A stretch of DNA of 64,000 nt from Parachryseolinea silvisoli (GCF_021190955.1 NZ_JAIOAO010000002.1:124001-188000); one strand, 5' to 3'. Counted from the stretch's first letter, positions 55,151-63,894 are shown. The notes: generated by a model not told the origin, from the letters alone. Made by a program: numbers and translations.

Positions 55151-55765
55151 CTATAACTTTACCCCTAGCTGATCGAGCTCCTGGCGAAGCTGTGCAGGCG
55201 ATTGAAAATGAATAGCATGCATACCCACATCCCGCGCGCCCACAACGTTCTTGATGTTGTCGTCGATAAAGACAGCCCGTTCAGGGTCTACGCTATAGCG
55301 GTTGAATACAATTTGGTAAATGTCCGGAAAAGGCTTGCGCGTTTTTTCCGCGCCCGATACCACGATGCCTTCAAACCAATGCAGAAAGTCGAAGTTCTCC
55401 AACGCCCACGGAAACGACTCAGCCGACCAATTAGTCAGTGCATACAAGCGATGACCCTTTTGCTCCTTCAGCTGGCGCAGAATAGCAACGGTATCGGGAA
55501 GAGCACCCGCAATAGTCTCTTGCCAACGGCCATACCACGCACGCACCGCCACTTCGTGTTCGGGATATTTTAAGACAAGTTCCTCCGTTGCTTCCGCAAA
55601 GGAACGGCCGGCATCCTGCTCATCATTCCACGCCGGCGTACAGATATTCTCAAAGAACCAGGTGATTTCTTCTTCGGTCTTAAAAATTTTACGATACAGG
55701 TAACGCGGATTCCAGTCGATGAGCACGCCGCCCAGGTCAAAGATGATCGTGTCTACAGTAGTCAT
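55151..55765 (-). CDS. HAD-IA family hydrolase
   Basis: 204-residue haloacid-dehalogenase-type phosphatase. Motif I is DTIIFDLGGVLIDWN (nucleophile Asp), motif III Lys lies in the SGAEKTRKPFPDIY segment, and motif IV is AVFIDDNIKNVVGARDVGM. The pattern matches the epoxide-hydrolase N-terminal-like or beta-phosphoglucomutase-like group, with a small helical cap. Substrate unknown. It is the third gene of an operon with DUF4254 and GT9 genes, so it might dephosphorylate a sugar phosphate used by that pathway. Confidence 0.88.
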   Translation of the reverse strand: MTTVDTIIFDLGGVLIDWNPRYLYRKIFKTEEEITWFFENICTPAWNDEQDAGRSFAEATEELVLKYPEHEVAVRAWYGRWQETIAGALPDTVAILRQLKEQKGHRLYALTNWSAESFPWALENFDFLHWFEGIVVSGAEKTRKPFPDIYQIVFNRYSVDPERAVFIDDNIKNVVGARDVGMHAIHFQSPAQLRQELDQLGVKL

Positions 55766-55792
55766 AAAAAAGGATATCGAATAGCGCGCTGG

Positions 55793-56842
55793 TTAGCGGA
55801 GCAATGTCAGTAATCTTTCTGAAACGGCGGTGGGGGTGATTCGCGTGAGACAAGCAAAGTCGCCGCGCAGGCATTTCTCTACGCCATAGACCGAACATGG
55901 CCGGCAGGGTAATTCTTCGCGGGGTATCTGAATGATATTTTGTGCACCATAGCCATATGGGCCAAAGCCCACATCGGGGTCGGTACCACCCCAGATCGAT
56001 AACAACGGTATACCGGATAGTGCCGCCAGGTGCATGTTCGAAGAGTCTACACACAGCATCAGGTCCAGGTGCCGCATCAGGGCAATCTCCTGGCGCAGCT
56101 TAAGCTGCCCCGCAATCACTTCGCATTTATCAGGAAATTGTTTCTTCAGCGACTCGAAGTATTTTACCTCCTTTTCACCACCACCAAACAAAAAGAACTT
56201 CACATCCGTCTGCTTGCTCACTTCCTCGATCAGCAACGGGTAATTTTCCAATGGCCAGATCTTCGACTTGTGCATGGCAAAAGGCGCCAGGCCCACCCAC
56301 TTCACACCGTCCGCATGTTTTTTATAGGCAAACCATCCGGAAGCCGACTGAATAGATTCGCTTAGCGCGACATACGGCGGCGCCACCATGGCAAACGGAA
56401 ATCCCGCTTTCTCAAACGCCTGCCGGTAACGGTCTATCGTATGCGGCAACGGCGTCGTGACTTTGTTCTCTTTGCGTGTAAAAGCTTTTTTCTCGGGACG
56501 GCCTTTGTCAAATACCACGACCCGGGTGCCGAATATTCGGAACATCGTACGCAACATCATGGTGCGAATATGATCGTGCATATCGATCACGACGTCAAAC
56601 GGACCTTTGCGCAATAGCTTACCAAACAGGTCGCGCGCGCCCAACACTCCCGTATACGTATAATCTACGTCTGCCGGAAAGGTCTGCACACGCTCCATGT
56701 CGAAGAAGAGCGTACAGAACTTCGGACGTGTCACCACTGTCACCTCGATGTCGGGATACGCCGCGGTAACCGATTTCACAACCGGCACCAGCAACGCGAC
56801 ATCGCCCATGGCCGAAAAACGGAGAATCAGGATCTTTTTCAA
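55793..56842 (-). CDS. glycosyltransferase family 9 (heptosyltransferase-like)
   Basis: 349-residue GT-B glycosyltransferase of the LPS heptosyltransferase group. The N-terminal KILILRFSAMGDVALLVPVV is the family signature, and the C-terminal half has VKWVGLAPFAMHKSKIWPLENY, FLFGGGEKE and the sugar-nucleotide-binding LMLCVDSSNMHLAALSGIPLLSIWGGTDP. It likely adds a sugar to lipopolysaccharide or a related glycan at the inner membrane. It begins 9 bp after the DUF4254 gene and is followed by HAD after 27 bp; a link to LPS core synthesis is probable, but no other LPS gene is nearby. Confidence 0.9.
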   Translation of the reverse strand: MKKILILRFSAMGDVALLVPVVKSVTAAYPDIEVTVVTRPKFCTLFFDMERVQTFPADVDYTYTGVLGARDLFGKLLRKGPFDVVIDMHDHIRTMMLRTMFRIFGTRVVVFDKGRPEKKAFTRKENKVTTPLPHTIDRYRQAFEKAGFPFAMVAPPYVALSESIQSASGWFAYKKHADGVKWVGLAPFAMHKSKIWPLENYPLLIEEVSKQTDVKFFLFGGGEKEVKYFESLKKQFPDKCEVIAGQLKLRQEIALMRHLDLMLCVDSSNMHLAALSGIPLLSIWGGTDPDVGFGPYGYGAQNIIQIPREELPCRPCSVYGVEKCLRGDFACLTRITPTAVSERLLTLLR

Positions 56843-56851
56843 CGAGGTCTT

Positions 56852-57496
56852 TTATTTTTTCTGCGCGTACAATACGGGGTTGAGCGATGCATCATTATAC
56901 ATCTTCATTTGACGGTATACTTTGAACCGCCGTGTACCCCGGCCTATATCTTCAATCAGCTCATCAAATGCCAACGCCATATCGTTCTCCTGTTCGAGCA
57001 ACACCGCGAGCTTGGTCTGGCACCGGGCGATGTGATCGGCACTGGCGTCGGTCCGTTCGGTCTGCTCACGCATGTGATAGATCTTTAACATCAGAATGCT
57101 CATGCGGTCCAGCAGCCAGGCCGGTGTCTCGGAGTTGATGCGTGCGCCCGGCTGGGGCGTTACGCCACCGAACTCGGCGACGAACTGGTCGTCGATCTGC
57201 TCCACCATGTCGGTACGGTCCTGGTTGGACTTGTCGATGCGACGCTTCAGCGCCACGGCCTCCACCGGGTTGATCTCCGGCAGGCGGATGATATCTTCCA
57301 GGTGCCACTGCACCGTGTCGATCCAGTTCTTAGCATACAACAGGGCTTCGAATGTGCCGGAAGCATTCGGATTTTTCACCGGAGTGTCTACATCATCGGT
57401 CCGATGATAGTCTGCAATACTGCGGCGGAAAACTTCATAGCACTGACGGGCTGATAGCATACGTTCTTGATTAATGCGCAATTTAATTAATTTCAT
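56852..57496 (-). CDS. DUF4254 domain protein
   Basis: 214-residue soluble, mainly helical protein with the DUF4254 pattern (YEVFRRSIADYHRTDDVDTPVKNP; FEALLYAKNWIDTVQWHLEDIIR; LKRRIDKSNQDRTDMVEQIDD). The function of the family is unknown; in Bacteroidota it is regularly encoded directly before a GT9 gene, as here (9 bp). The frame extends to 57511 with a GTG start (GTGCCTGTAACTGAA), but ATG 57496 (MKLIKLRINQER) is the more likely start. It is first in the operon. Confidence 0.85.
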   Translation of the reverse strand: MKLIKLRINQERMLSARQCYEVFRRSIADYHRTDDVDTPVKNPNASGTFEALLYAKNWIDTVQWHLEDIIRLPEINPVEAVALKRRIDKSNQDRTDMVEQIDDQFVAEFGGVTPQPGARINSETPAWLLDRMSILMLKIYHMREQTERTDASADHIARCQTKLAVLLEQENDMALAFDELIEDIGRGTRRFKVYRQMKMYNDASLNPVLYAQKK

Positions 57497-57550
57497 TTCA
57501 GTTACAGGCACGATAAAAATTTAGCCTGTGGTGTTTACTTTACACCGGTT

Positions 57551-58135
57551 ATGTCATCACATCATTTCGTACGGGAAGGTCAGGAGCCGGCACTACTCAT
57601 CGCCAGCGCGGCCTCGCTACAACAAGCTGAGCCGCTGTTGGAATGGGTACCCCTCGTGATCGTTACCGAGGAGACCCTCGACCATGTCCAGGCATGGGGT
57701 ATCAAAATCGATGCCGTCGTCTGCCTTGCCGCCCACGCCACCGACATCGAGCTGCAGCTCCTCGAACAGATGCCGTTCGTCGTCCTGCCCCACCAACCCG
57801 GTGACGACCCCATCGCCCGTGCCTTGCAACACCTGGCTACCACTCGTCACTCCATGGTGAACATCCTCGCCTCGTCCACTGAAGCGATGTTCCGCCGCGC
57901 GGCCGACTTCCCCGCCCTGCAGATCACGCTGCTGAGCCCCGACGTAAGGTGGTCGCTGTCAACACAGTTCGAGAAATGGCTGCCCGCCGGCAGCCGGCTG
58001 TACCTGCGCCCCGCAGACAGTCATACCCTTACGATGGACGGCCTGGAAACCGTCGAAAATGGCTACCAGGCGACACACGACGGCATTGTCAGAATCTATG
58101 GCAATCCCCCATTTTGGGTCGGCGAGCCGGTTTAA
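57551..58135 (+). CDS. thiamine pyrophosphokinase-like protein with degenerate active site
   Basis: 194 residues. The N-terminus MSSHHFVREGQEPALLIA and the order of strands and helices (LLEWVPLVIVTEETLDHVQAWGIKIDAVVC) match Bacteroidota thiamine pyrophosphokinase-like proteins, as I recall them. The acidic metal-binding motifs expected there (DGA after the third strand and GDFDS) read TEE and CLAAHAT instead, so catalysis of ThDP formation is unlikely. The C-terminal half has LTMDGLETVENGYQATHDGIVRIYG, resembling the thiamine-binding domain. The remaining role may be binding or structural. It is divergent from DUF4254 and precedes a sigma-factor operon by 111 bp. Confidence 0.5.
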   Translation: MSSHHFVREGQEPALLIASAASLQQAEPLLEWVPLVIVTEETLDHVQAWGIKIDAVVCLAAHATDIELQLLEQMPFVVLPHQPGDDPIARALQHLATTRHSMVNILASSTEAMFRRAADFPALQITLLSPDVRWSLSTQFEKWLPAGSRLYLRPADSHTLTMDGLETVENGYQATHDGIVRIYGNPPFWVGEPV

Positions 58136-58246
58136 TTTTTTTCTTTTCGGCGACATGGGGGTAAAACTTTTGTGAATTGTCTTAACCTCAACGGCTTAAA
58201 ACCGTAAATTTCGCTGTTAAACGATTCATTGAAACGATCCTAAGCA

Positions 58247-58825
58247 GTGGAATTTACTGAACAGATAAGCCCAACCTCGCTGAAAACCGGCGACCAACCT
58301 GCTTTTGAGATGCTGTTCCGAACTTATTACCAATCGCTTTGTAATTACGCCTACACGTTCATCCAGGACCGTGATAATGCGGAAGAAGTGGTGCAATCCA
58401 CCTTCTTATCGGTTTGGGAAAAACGGGAGGCCCTCGAAATCCACACCGCCGTAAAACCCTATCTCTATGCAATGGTACGGAACGCGTGTCTGAATTTGCT
58501 CAAGCACGAGAAGATCAAGCAGCGCCACATAGAAGGTGAGCTGGCGGTGGCGGAACGCAGTGTCGAGTCTGTTACCCGCACGGTGATGGCCTCTGAGCTG
58601 GAAGTGCGCATCTGCGAGGCCATGGAGCAACTGCCCGAACAGTGCCGCCTGATCTTTAAGCTCAGCCGCTTCGAAGAATTAAAATACGCCGAGATAGCCG
58701 ACCAACTGGGGCTGTCGATAAAAACGGTAGAGAACCAGATGGGCAAAGCCCTGCGGATTATGCGCGAGCAGCTAAAAGATTACCTGCCCCTGCTGATCCT
58801 TTTCATAAATGGATTTATCAATTGA
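58247..58825 (+). CDS. ECF RNA polymerase sigma factor (Bacteroidota expansion family)
   Basis: 192-residue sigma-70 group 4 factor. Region 2 is FRTYYQSLCNYAYTFIQDRDNAEEVVQSTFLSVWEKRE (in pieces); region 4 is MEQLPEQCRLIFKLSRFEELKYAEIADQLGLSIKTVENQMGKALRIM. The family is the one that pairs with FecR/DUF4974 anti-sigma factors in Bacteroidota. Translation starts at a GTG (58247); no ATG is upstream. It heads a three-gene operon with the FecR gene overlapping its end by 4 bp, and should activate transcription of its own operon or of nearby envelope genes. Confidence 0.92.
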   Translation: MEFTEQISPTSLKTGDQPAFEMLFRTYYQSLCNYAYTFIQDRDNAEEVVQSTFLSVWEKREALEIHTAVKPYLYAMVRNACLNLLKHEKIKQRHIEGELAVAERSVESVTRTVMASELEVRICEAMEQLPEQCRLIFKLSRFEELKYAEIADQLGLSIKTVENQMGKALRIMREQLKDYLPLLILFINGFIN

Positions 58826-59868
58826 CCACCGTGCAACATACCACAGACGATATCGATGAGCTGATCGGCAAGTACCTTGCCGGAGAAGCGACTGCGGAAG
58901 AGGCTGCCCGCATAGAGACATGGGAACATGCCAGCGAAGCCAACGTACGGTATATGCGCCAGTTCAGAACGATCTTTGACAAAGCCTGTACCGTCAAAAC
59001 GCTACAGACCTTTGACACCGACGCCGCCTGGAACAACCTGCAACGCAAAATGCGCGGCCAGCGAGGAACAACCGAGGCGCCCCCGGCAAAAGACAACGTA
59101 CGTCCACTGCATGCACCGGCACACCGCAACCTATACCTGCGCATTGCCGCCAGTGTGCTTATACTGCTCGGCGTGGGCTACCTGGCCTACCGCGTGACCA
59201 ACACCGCCGAAGCCATCCGCCCGGTAACCGTCGTAGCCGATGGACAGACAGTAGCCGACACCCTGCCCGATGGCAGCGATGTATACCTGAACAAACAGAC
59301 CAAGCTGGTCTATGCCTACGACAAGAGGAAACAGACCCACACCGTCAAACTAAAGGGCGAAGCCTACTTCAGCATCAACCACGAAGACACCAAAAAATTT
59401 ATTGTGGATGTGGGCGACGTCTTTATCCGCGATATCGGCACACGGTTTAACGTTACAGCGTACGAAGAGTCCAATACCGTAGAGGTTGTTGTGGTCGAAG
59501 GCGAAGTAGAATTCTTTACCAAAGGCGACTCCGGCGTACGCCTGCAGGCCGGTGGCAAAGGTGTTTATAACCGCGCTACCAAAACCTTCAGCATCGAAAA
59601 GCCCGATAGCAATGTGTTGGCCTATAAGACCCGGTTCTTTAGCTTCAGCAACACACCGCTGGGAGAAGCCGCGGCCATACTCAACGAAGTATACGACCAA
59701 AAGATCGTCATCAGCAAAAATATCGAGAACTGTAACTTTCTCCTAAACGCATCGTTCCCTGATGACGAAATCGATGAAATTGCCGAAGTCATTGCGGATA
59801 CATTCGGCCTTACCGTGAACGAAACGGGCGACACGCTGACCCTAGAGGGCCATGGCTGCAATCCGTAA
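58822..59868 (+). CDS. FecR/DUF4974 anti-sigma factor
   Basis: 348-residue inner-membrane regulator. Cytoplasmic N-terminus with IDELIGKYLAGEATAEEAARIETW (anti-sigma type), one TM helix (about residues 97-115, LYLRIAASVLILLGVGYLAY), a FecR periplasmic domain (about 130-240, VADGQTVADTLPDGSDVYLNKQTKL, FIVDVGDVFIRDIGTRFNVTAYEE) and a DUF4974 STN-like C-terminal domain (about 275-345, RFFSFSNTPLGEAAAILNEVYDQ). It starts at TTG 58822 in the sigma-factor stop (TTGA overlap); GTG 58831 is possible. The next gene overlaps its end by 17 bp. Confidence 0.92.
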   Translation: MTTVQHTTDDIDELIGKYLAGEATAEEAARIETWEHASEANVRYMRQFRTIFDKACTVKTLQTFDTDAAWNNLQRKMRGQRGTTEAPPAKDNVRPLHAPAHRNLYLRIAASVLILLGVGYLAYRVTNTAEAIRPVTVVADGQTVADTLPDGSDVYLNKQTKLVYAYDKRKQTHTVKLKGEAYFSINHEDTKKFIVDVGDVFIRDIGTRFNVTAYEESNTVEVVVVEGEVEFFTKGDSGVRLQAGGKGVYNRATKTFSIEKPDSNVLAYKTRFFSFSNTPLGEAAAILNEVYDQKIVISKNIENCNFLLNASFPDDEIDEIAEVIADTFGLTVNETGDTLTLEGHGCNP

Positions 59869-61831
59869 AGCGGGTATCACGCTCCTGGCCGGGTTGCTCG
59901 TGATGGCGGCGTGGGCCGACGATCTGAAGACTCCGCTGTTGGAGCGCGTCGTTACCCTGCAGTGTCAGAATGAACCCATCGCGGAGGTTCTAAAAAAACT
60001 GGGGCAACAGGCTGGCTGCACATTCTCGTATAGCTCTTCGATCATCGATGGCAACCGCCGCGTCACGCAACAGTTCACTAAAAAGACTGTGCGCCAGGTG
60101 CTGGATCAGATCTTTGTCGGCGGCGTTCAATACCGCGAGCGCAGACGGTATATCATCATCACCGCGCTGCAAGCCAAGCTTACTGACACCCGGCAAATAA
60201 GCGGTTATATCATTGACGAAGCCACCGGCGAGGCGCTCCAGAATGTGAGTGTCTATGACCCGATCACCCTGGAGTCGGCCATCACCAACGCCTACGGATA
60301 CTTCCAACTGGAAGTCCCCAAGCCGTCGAACAAAGAAGTACGACTGGCCGTCAACAAGGCAAACTATACCGACACCCTCATTGCCGTACCGAACCATCGC
60401 GGCCTGCTCAACATTCCGTTGAAAATTAATAAAGAGCGCATCAACGTTATGGCAGATAGTGTCGGCAACAAGTTGAAGCGTTTCTGGATGAGCACGGTTG
60501 CTGCCACGCGGCAAGCCATCAACATGGAAAACATCGACACCACGATGTATCGCCATTTTCAGTTTTCCTTTGTCCCCTTTGTCGGCAGCAACCATGCGTT
60601 GAGCGGTAACATCATTAACGATTATTCGGTCAACTACCTGGGGGGCTATTCGCTAGGTGTTCGAAAGCTGGAAGTGGGGGGCCTCTTCAACGCAGTACAA
60701 GGTGAGGTAAAAGGTGTACAAATGGCGGGGCTTGTCAACGCTGTGGGCGGCCGAACGGATGGGGTACAAATCGCCGGCCTGGCCAACGCCAGCCTGGCAT
60801 CGGTACACGGCGTACAGATTGCGGGGCTCATCAACTTCACGTGGGATACCGCGCATGCCGTCAGCATTGCAGGATTAGTCAACTTCTCGCGACGGAACGC
60901 GCTCGGTCCAAGGCTGGCAGGGCTAGCCAACATCACCCTAGGAAAACAACAAAGTCCGCACATCGCCGGACTTTTTAATTTTTCATTCAGGAATGCCCGG
61001 AGCTTGCAAGTGGCCGGGCTTTACAATTTTGTAACCGACTCCATGACCGGTGTACAGGTAAGCGGCCTGGTAAACTTTACCCTGCGCAGCGCTGAGGGCG
61101 TACAGATCGGTGGCCTGGTCAACGTTACCGGCGGCTACATGAAGGGACCCCAGGTAGCCGGTCTTGTCAACATAGTAGCGGATAGCATGCGCGGCGCACA
61201 AATATCAGGTATTTTGAACGTTGCCACCGGCAACCTGAAAGGTGTCCAGGTAGGCATTGTGAACTTCGCGCGCCGTCTGAAAGGCGTACAGGCAGGCCTG
61301 CTCAACATAACGGGCGAGGTAGGCGGCGTCCCTGTCGGGTTGCTCAGCATTGTCGGCAAAGGTGGCTATCATACCCTGGAGCTCTCGGCCGACGAAGTGT
61401 TTTATACCAACCTGGCCTTCCGCACCGGTGTGCGCAAGTTTTATAACATTATCACCGCCGGTGTACGACCCAATACCCTCGAAAAAAATGAGACCTTTTG
61501 GACCTTCGGCTATGGTATCGGTACTGCGCCACGCATCTCCAACCGCGTGTACCTCAACATCGACCTTACGTGCAGCCGGGTCGTGGCGGGTAACAATTTT
61601 GACGGTGTTAACATGATCAATAAATTGTACCTGGGGGCAGAATATCGCTTGTCGCGCGGCCTCGGTCTCGTGGCAGGTGCCACGCTGAACGGCAACATTA
61701 CCGACACAGATTACGAATATCCCGAGCTGTTCGCCGACTACAAACCGTCGATCGTCTCCCGCCGCACCTTCAGCGATGACAGGCTGCTGCAAATGTGGTG
61801 GGGTGCTAAAATCGGTATTCGGTTCTTTTAA
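59852..61831 (+). CDS. STN / carboxypeptidase-regulatory / 16-residue-repeat surface protein (LA_2272-type repeats)
   Basis: 659-residue envelope protein. Signal peptide (residues 1-22), STN (secretin/TonB N-terminal) domain (about 30-100), carboxypeptidase-regulatory-like domain (about 115-190, ISGYIIDEATGEALQNVSVYDP), a linker, then a very regular repeat array at residues 277-495 (60680-61336) of 16-residue units of type G-L-x-N-x7-G-V-Q-x-A. Eleven consecutive units are exactly 16 residues; the last three shrink to 15, 14 and 14. The remaining C-terminal part (about 500-659) looks like an outer-membrane beta-barrel and ends in Phe-Phe. The repeats resemble LA_2272-type surface repeats. No TonB plug or barrel is present. 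Confidence 0.88.
   Translation: MAAIRKAGITLLAGLLVMAAWADDLKTPLLERVVTLQCQNEPIAEVLKKLGQQAGCTFSYSSSIIDGNRRVTQQFTKKTVRQVLDQIFVGGVQYRERRRYIIITALQAKLTDTRQISGYIIDEATGEALQNVSVYDPITLESAITNAYGYFQLEVPKPSNKEVRLAVNKANYTDTLIAVPNHRGLLNIPLKINKERINVMADSVGNKLKRFWMSTVAATRQAINMENIDTTMYRHFQFSFVPFVGSNHALSGNIINDYSVNYLGGYSLGVRKLEVGGLFNAVQGEVKGVQMAGLVNAVGGRTDGVQIAGLANASLASVHGVQIAGLINFTWDTAHAVSIAGLVNFSRRNALGPRLAGLANITLGKQQSPHIAGLFNFSFRNARSLQVAGLYNFVTDSMTGVQVSGLVNFTLRSAEGVQIGGLVNVTGGYMKGPQVAGLVNIVADSMRGAQISGILNVATGNLKGVQVGIVNFARRLKGVQAGLLNITGEVGGVPVGLLSIVGKGGYHTLELSADEVFYTNLAFRTGVRKFYNIITAGVRPNTLEKNETFWTFGYGIGTAPRISNRVYLNIDLTCSRVVAGNNFDGVNMINKLYLGAEYRLSRGLGLVAGATLNGNITDTDYEYPELFADYKPSIVSRRTFSDDRLLQMWWGAKIGIRFF
60680..61336 (+). 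repeat. tandem 16-residue G-L-x-N repeat array, protein level
   Basis: Encodes about fourteen units of the repeat, 11 of them exactly 48 bp long. Conserved positions are the Gly-Leu-x-Asn at the start and Gly-Val-Gln-x-Ala near the end of each unit. The DNA copies have diverged, so the array looks old rather than recently expanded. Confidence 0.85.
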
Positions 61832-62970
61832 TGCGCTGCCACCGGCGCCACGACCGGTGCTGCATCGGTTGGCACTGTCGCCGGACGACGCCCCAGTTCT
61901 TTCAGCATTTTTGTATGGCCTACCAGTGCATCCCAGAACGTAGGCTCTGATTTGTACGGTATACCGAACTCGATAGCCGTATTCTCTACGATCTTAGAGA
62001 TCTTTCTGTAATGCACATGGCATACGTTCGGAAACAAGTGGTGCTCCACCTGAAAGTTCAGCCCACCGACATACCAGGAAAACCATGTGCTCTTATTCGC
62101 AAAGTTTGTCGTCGTCAGCAACTGGTGAATCGCCCAGCTGTTTTCCATATTGCCGCCATCGTCGGGCAGCGGATATTCGGTACCGTCGATAACGTGCGCC
62201 GGCTGGAAGATCACGGCCAGGATAAAGCCTGCTATATAGTGCATCACCAAAAAGCCGATCAGCCACTGCCCCCAGGTGATGTCAAGCACCAGCATCGGAA
62301 TAGCCAGGATATACACAAAGTATAACACCTTCGTGGCGATCAGCACGATCCACTCTGTGCGAATGTCCGCACGCTGTTTTTTCACCATGCCATCGCGCTG
62401 ATAGCGCACCAGGCGCACAAAGTCTTTTACAAACACCCACACCAGCGTCATCAGGCCATAAAAGAACCACGCATACATATGCTGGAACTGGTGGATGGCC
62501 TTCCACTCGCCGTGCGGCGTCATGCGCAGCACACCACGGGGACTGATGTCCTCGTCCACGTCATGAATGTTGGTATACGTATGGTGCAGCACGTTATGCT
62601 GTACTTTCCAGTTAAAGGCGTTGCCGCCGACAATGTTCAGCGAATAGCCCAGCGCGTTGTTAAGCCAGGGCTTGTTGGAATATGACCCGTGGTTCGCGTC
62701 GTGCATCACCGACAGGCCGATACCGGCCACGCCCACCCCCATGACCATACACATCGCGAGCATACCCAGGGGGGTATGCACAACACCGGTCAGCATTAGG
62801 ATGAACGGCGTGAGATACAGCGCAAACATGAACACCGTCTTGATCTTCATCTCGGTGTTTGCTTGCCGCGGCGTGCCTGTGCTTTTGAAATGTTCGTTTA
62901 CCCGTTGCGTGAGGGTGGTAAAGAAATCTCCTCTGCGGGGAGAGAACTTAATGGGGGATGATCCTTTCAT
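61828..62970 (-). CDS. membrane fatty acid desaturase
   Basis: 380-residue diiron desaturase with four TM helices. The three His boxes are HDANH (about residue 91), HNVLHH (about 126) and the C-terminal QVEHHLFPNV, of the linoleoyl-CoA/front-end desaturase type (Q-x2-H-H). It introduces a double bond into fatty acyl chains, for membrane fluidity. Its 3' end overlaps the repeat-protein gene by 4 bp tail-to-tail. It has its own -7 box at 62996-63003 and is convergent with the sigma-factor operon, so probably not part of it. Confidence 0.9.
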   Translation of the reverse strand: MKGSSPIKFSPRRGDFFTTLTQRVNEHFKSTGTPRQANTEMKIKTVFMFALYLTPFILMLTGVVHTPLGMLAMCMVMGVGVAGIGLSVMHDANHGSYSNKPWLNNALGYSLNIVGGNAFNWKVQHNVLHHTYTNIHDVDEDISPRGVLRMTPHGEWKAIHQFQHMYAWFFYGLMTLVWVFVKDFVRLVRYQRDGMVKKQRADIRTEWIVLIATKVLYFVYILAIPMLVLDITWGQWLIGFLVMHYIAGFILAVIFQPAHVIDGTEYPLPDDGGNMENSWAIHQLLTTTNFANKSTWFSWYVGGLNFQVEHHLFPNVCHVHYRKISKIVENTAIEFGIPYKSEPTFWDALVGHTKMLKELGRRPATVPTDAAPVVAPVAAH

Positions 62971-62995
62971 ATGTTGGTTAGGAAAATGAGCTGCC

Positions 62996-63003
62996 CAAGT
63001 TTA
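62996..63003 (-). promoter_or_regulatory. desaturase -7 box
   Basis: TAAACTTG on the minus strand, one base off TAnnTTTG, 26 bp before the ATG at 62970. Same CTAAACTTG form as the boxes of hemH and the gene at 36125. Confidence 0.6.
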
Positions 63004-63149
63004 GTGGTGAAGTAAAATTAGGCATTACAAGCGTCCTAAAGTTAACGATTACTTTCCTACAACACGTATGTAGTAATCGGGAGGAATTGCAAAAAATATT
63101 ACATGACAGACCCGACCAACAGTAGTTAGCCTGCGCCTATAACTGTATA

Positions 63150-63176
63150 AAAAACAAATGCGGCTCTCGCCGCATT
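63150..63176 (-). terminator. psd terminator
   Basis: AATGCGGC (63157-63164) pairs with GCCGCATT (63169-63176), loop TCTC; a T-rich TTTGTTTTTTAT follows on the minus strand. Confidence 0.85.
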
Positions 63177-63234
63177 GTTATGATATTCTGAAAATATGAT
63201 ATACGTCATATCGACTCCCCACGTGGGCGCATGG

Positions 63235-63894
63235 CTACGGCATTTCGGCAATTATGGTGCGGCCGCCCTTAGTAATGTCACCAATCTTAACTTTTACTTT
63301 TGCATCAAGCGGCAGATAAATGTCTACACGTGAGCCGAATTTGATAAAGCCAAATTCCTGGCCTTGCTCTAAATGCTGACCGGCCGTAACGTAACATTTA
63401 ATGCGCCTCGCCAGTGCGCCGGCAATCTGACGGAACAGTACTTCTACACCGTCTTTTGTTTTCACTACCACGGTTGTACGTTCGTTCTCCGTGCTTGACT
63501 TGGGGTGCCATGCCACCAGGTATTTGCCCGGGTGATATTTATAAAAGCTGATCGTACCCCCTACCGGCATGCGGTTTACGTGCACGTTTACCGGCGACAT
63601 AAAAATGGAGATCTGCTTGCGCCGGCCCTTCAGGTATTCGGTCTCTTCAGTCTCTTCAATCACCACCACCTTGCCGTCGGCCGGGGCCAGTACGGTTTTG
63701 TCACCTTGGGTGATGTCGAAGATAGGATTGCGGAAGAACTGAAGGATCACCAGGTAGAAAATCACACTGACAAAAATGACGCTGTTCTGCACCAGTACGC
63801 TCTGCGGGAAAAAGTACAGGATGGCCCAGTTCAAGCCAAAGAGCAAGATCAGCAGTACAAACAGGAGAAGGCGGCCTTCGCGGTGAATGGTCAT
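63235..63894 (-). CDS. psd: phosphatidylserine decarboxylase, small form
   Basis: 219-residue membrane enzyme that turns phosphatidylserine into phosphatidylethanolamine. Two TM helices (about residues 7-30 and 35-55) are followed by the catalytic domain. The autocleavage/pyruvoyl site is the Gly-Ser in FGSRVDIY, replacing the LGST of the longer E. coli form. VLAPADGKVVV and SIFMSPVNVHVNRMPVGG (catalytic His) are also present. The short Psd of this kind is common in Bacteroidota and some archaea. Its usual partner pssA is not in the window. The start at 63894 is preceded by a terminator of an off-window gene. Confidence 0.92.
   Translation of the reverse strand: MTIHREGRLLLFVLLILLFGLNWAILYFFPQSVLVQNSVIFVSVIFYLVILQFFRNPIFDITQGDKTVLAPADGKVVVIEETEETEYLKGRRKQISIFMSPVNVHVNRMPVGGTISFYKYHPGKYLVAWHPKSSTENERTTVVVKTKDGVEVLFRQIAGALARRIKCYVTAGQHLEQGQEFGFIKFGSRVDIYLPLDAKVKVKIGDITKGGRTIIAEMP

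Noticed and set aside
59852-61831. TonB-dependent receptor (SusC) annotation for the third gene of the sigma/FecR operon
   Set aside because: It has STN and carboxypeptidase-regulatory domains but lacks the plug domain and the long 22-strand barrel; total length is 659 residues, most of it a repeat array.
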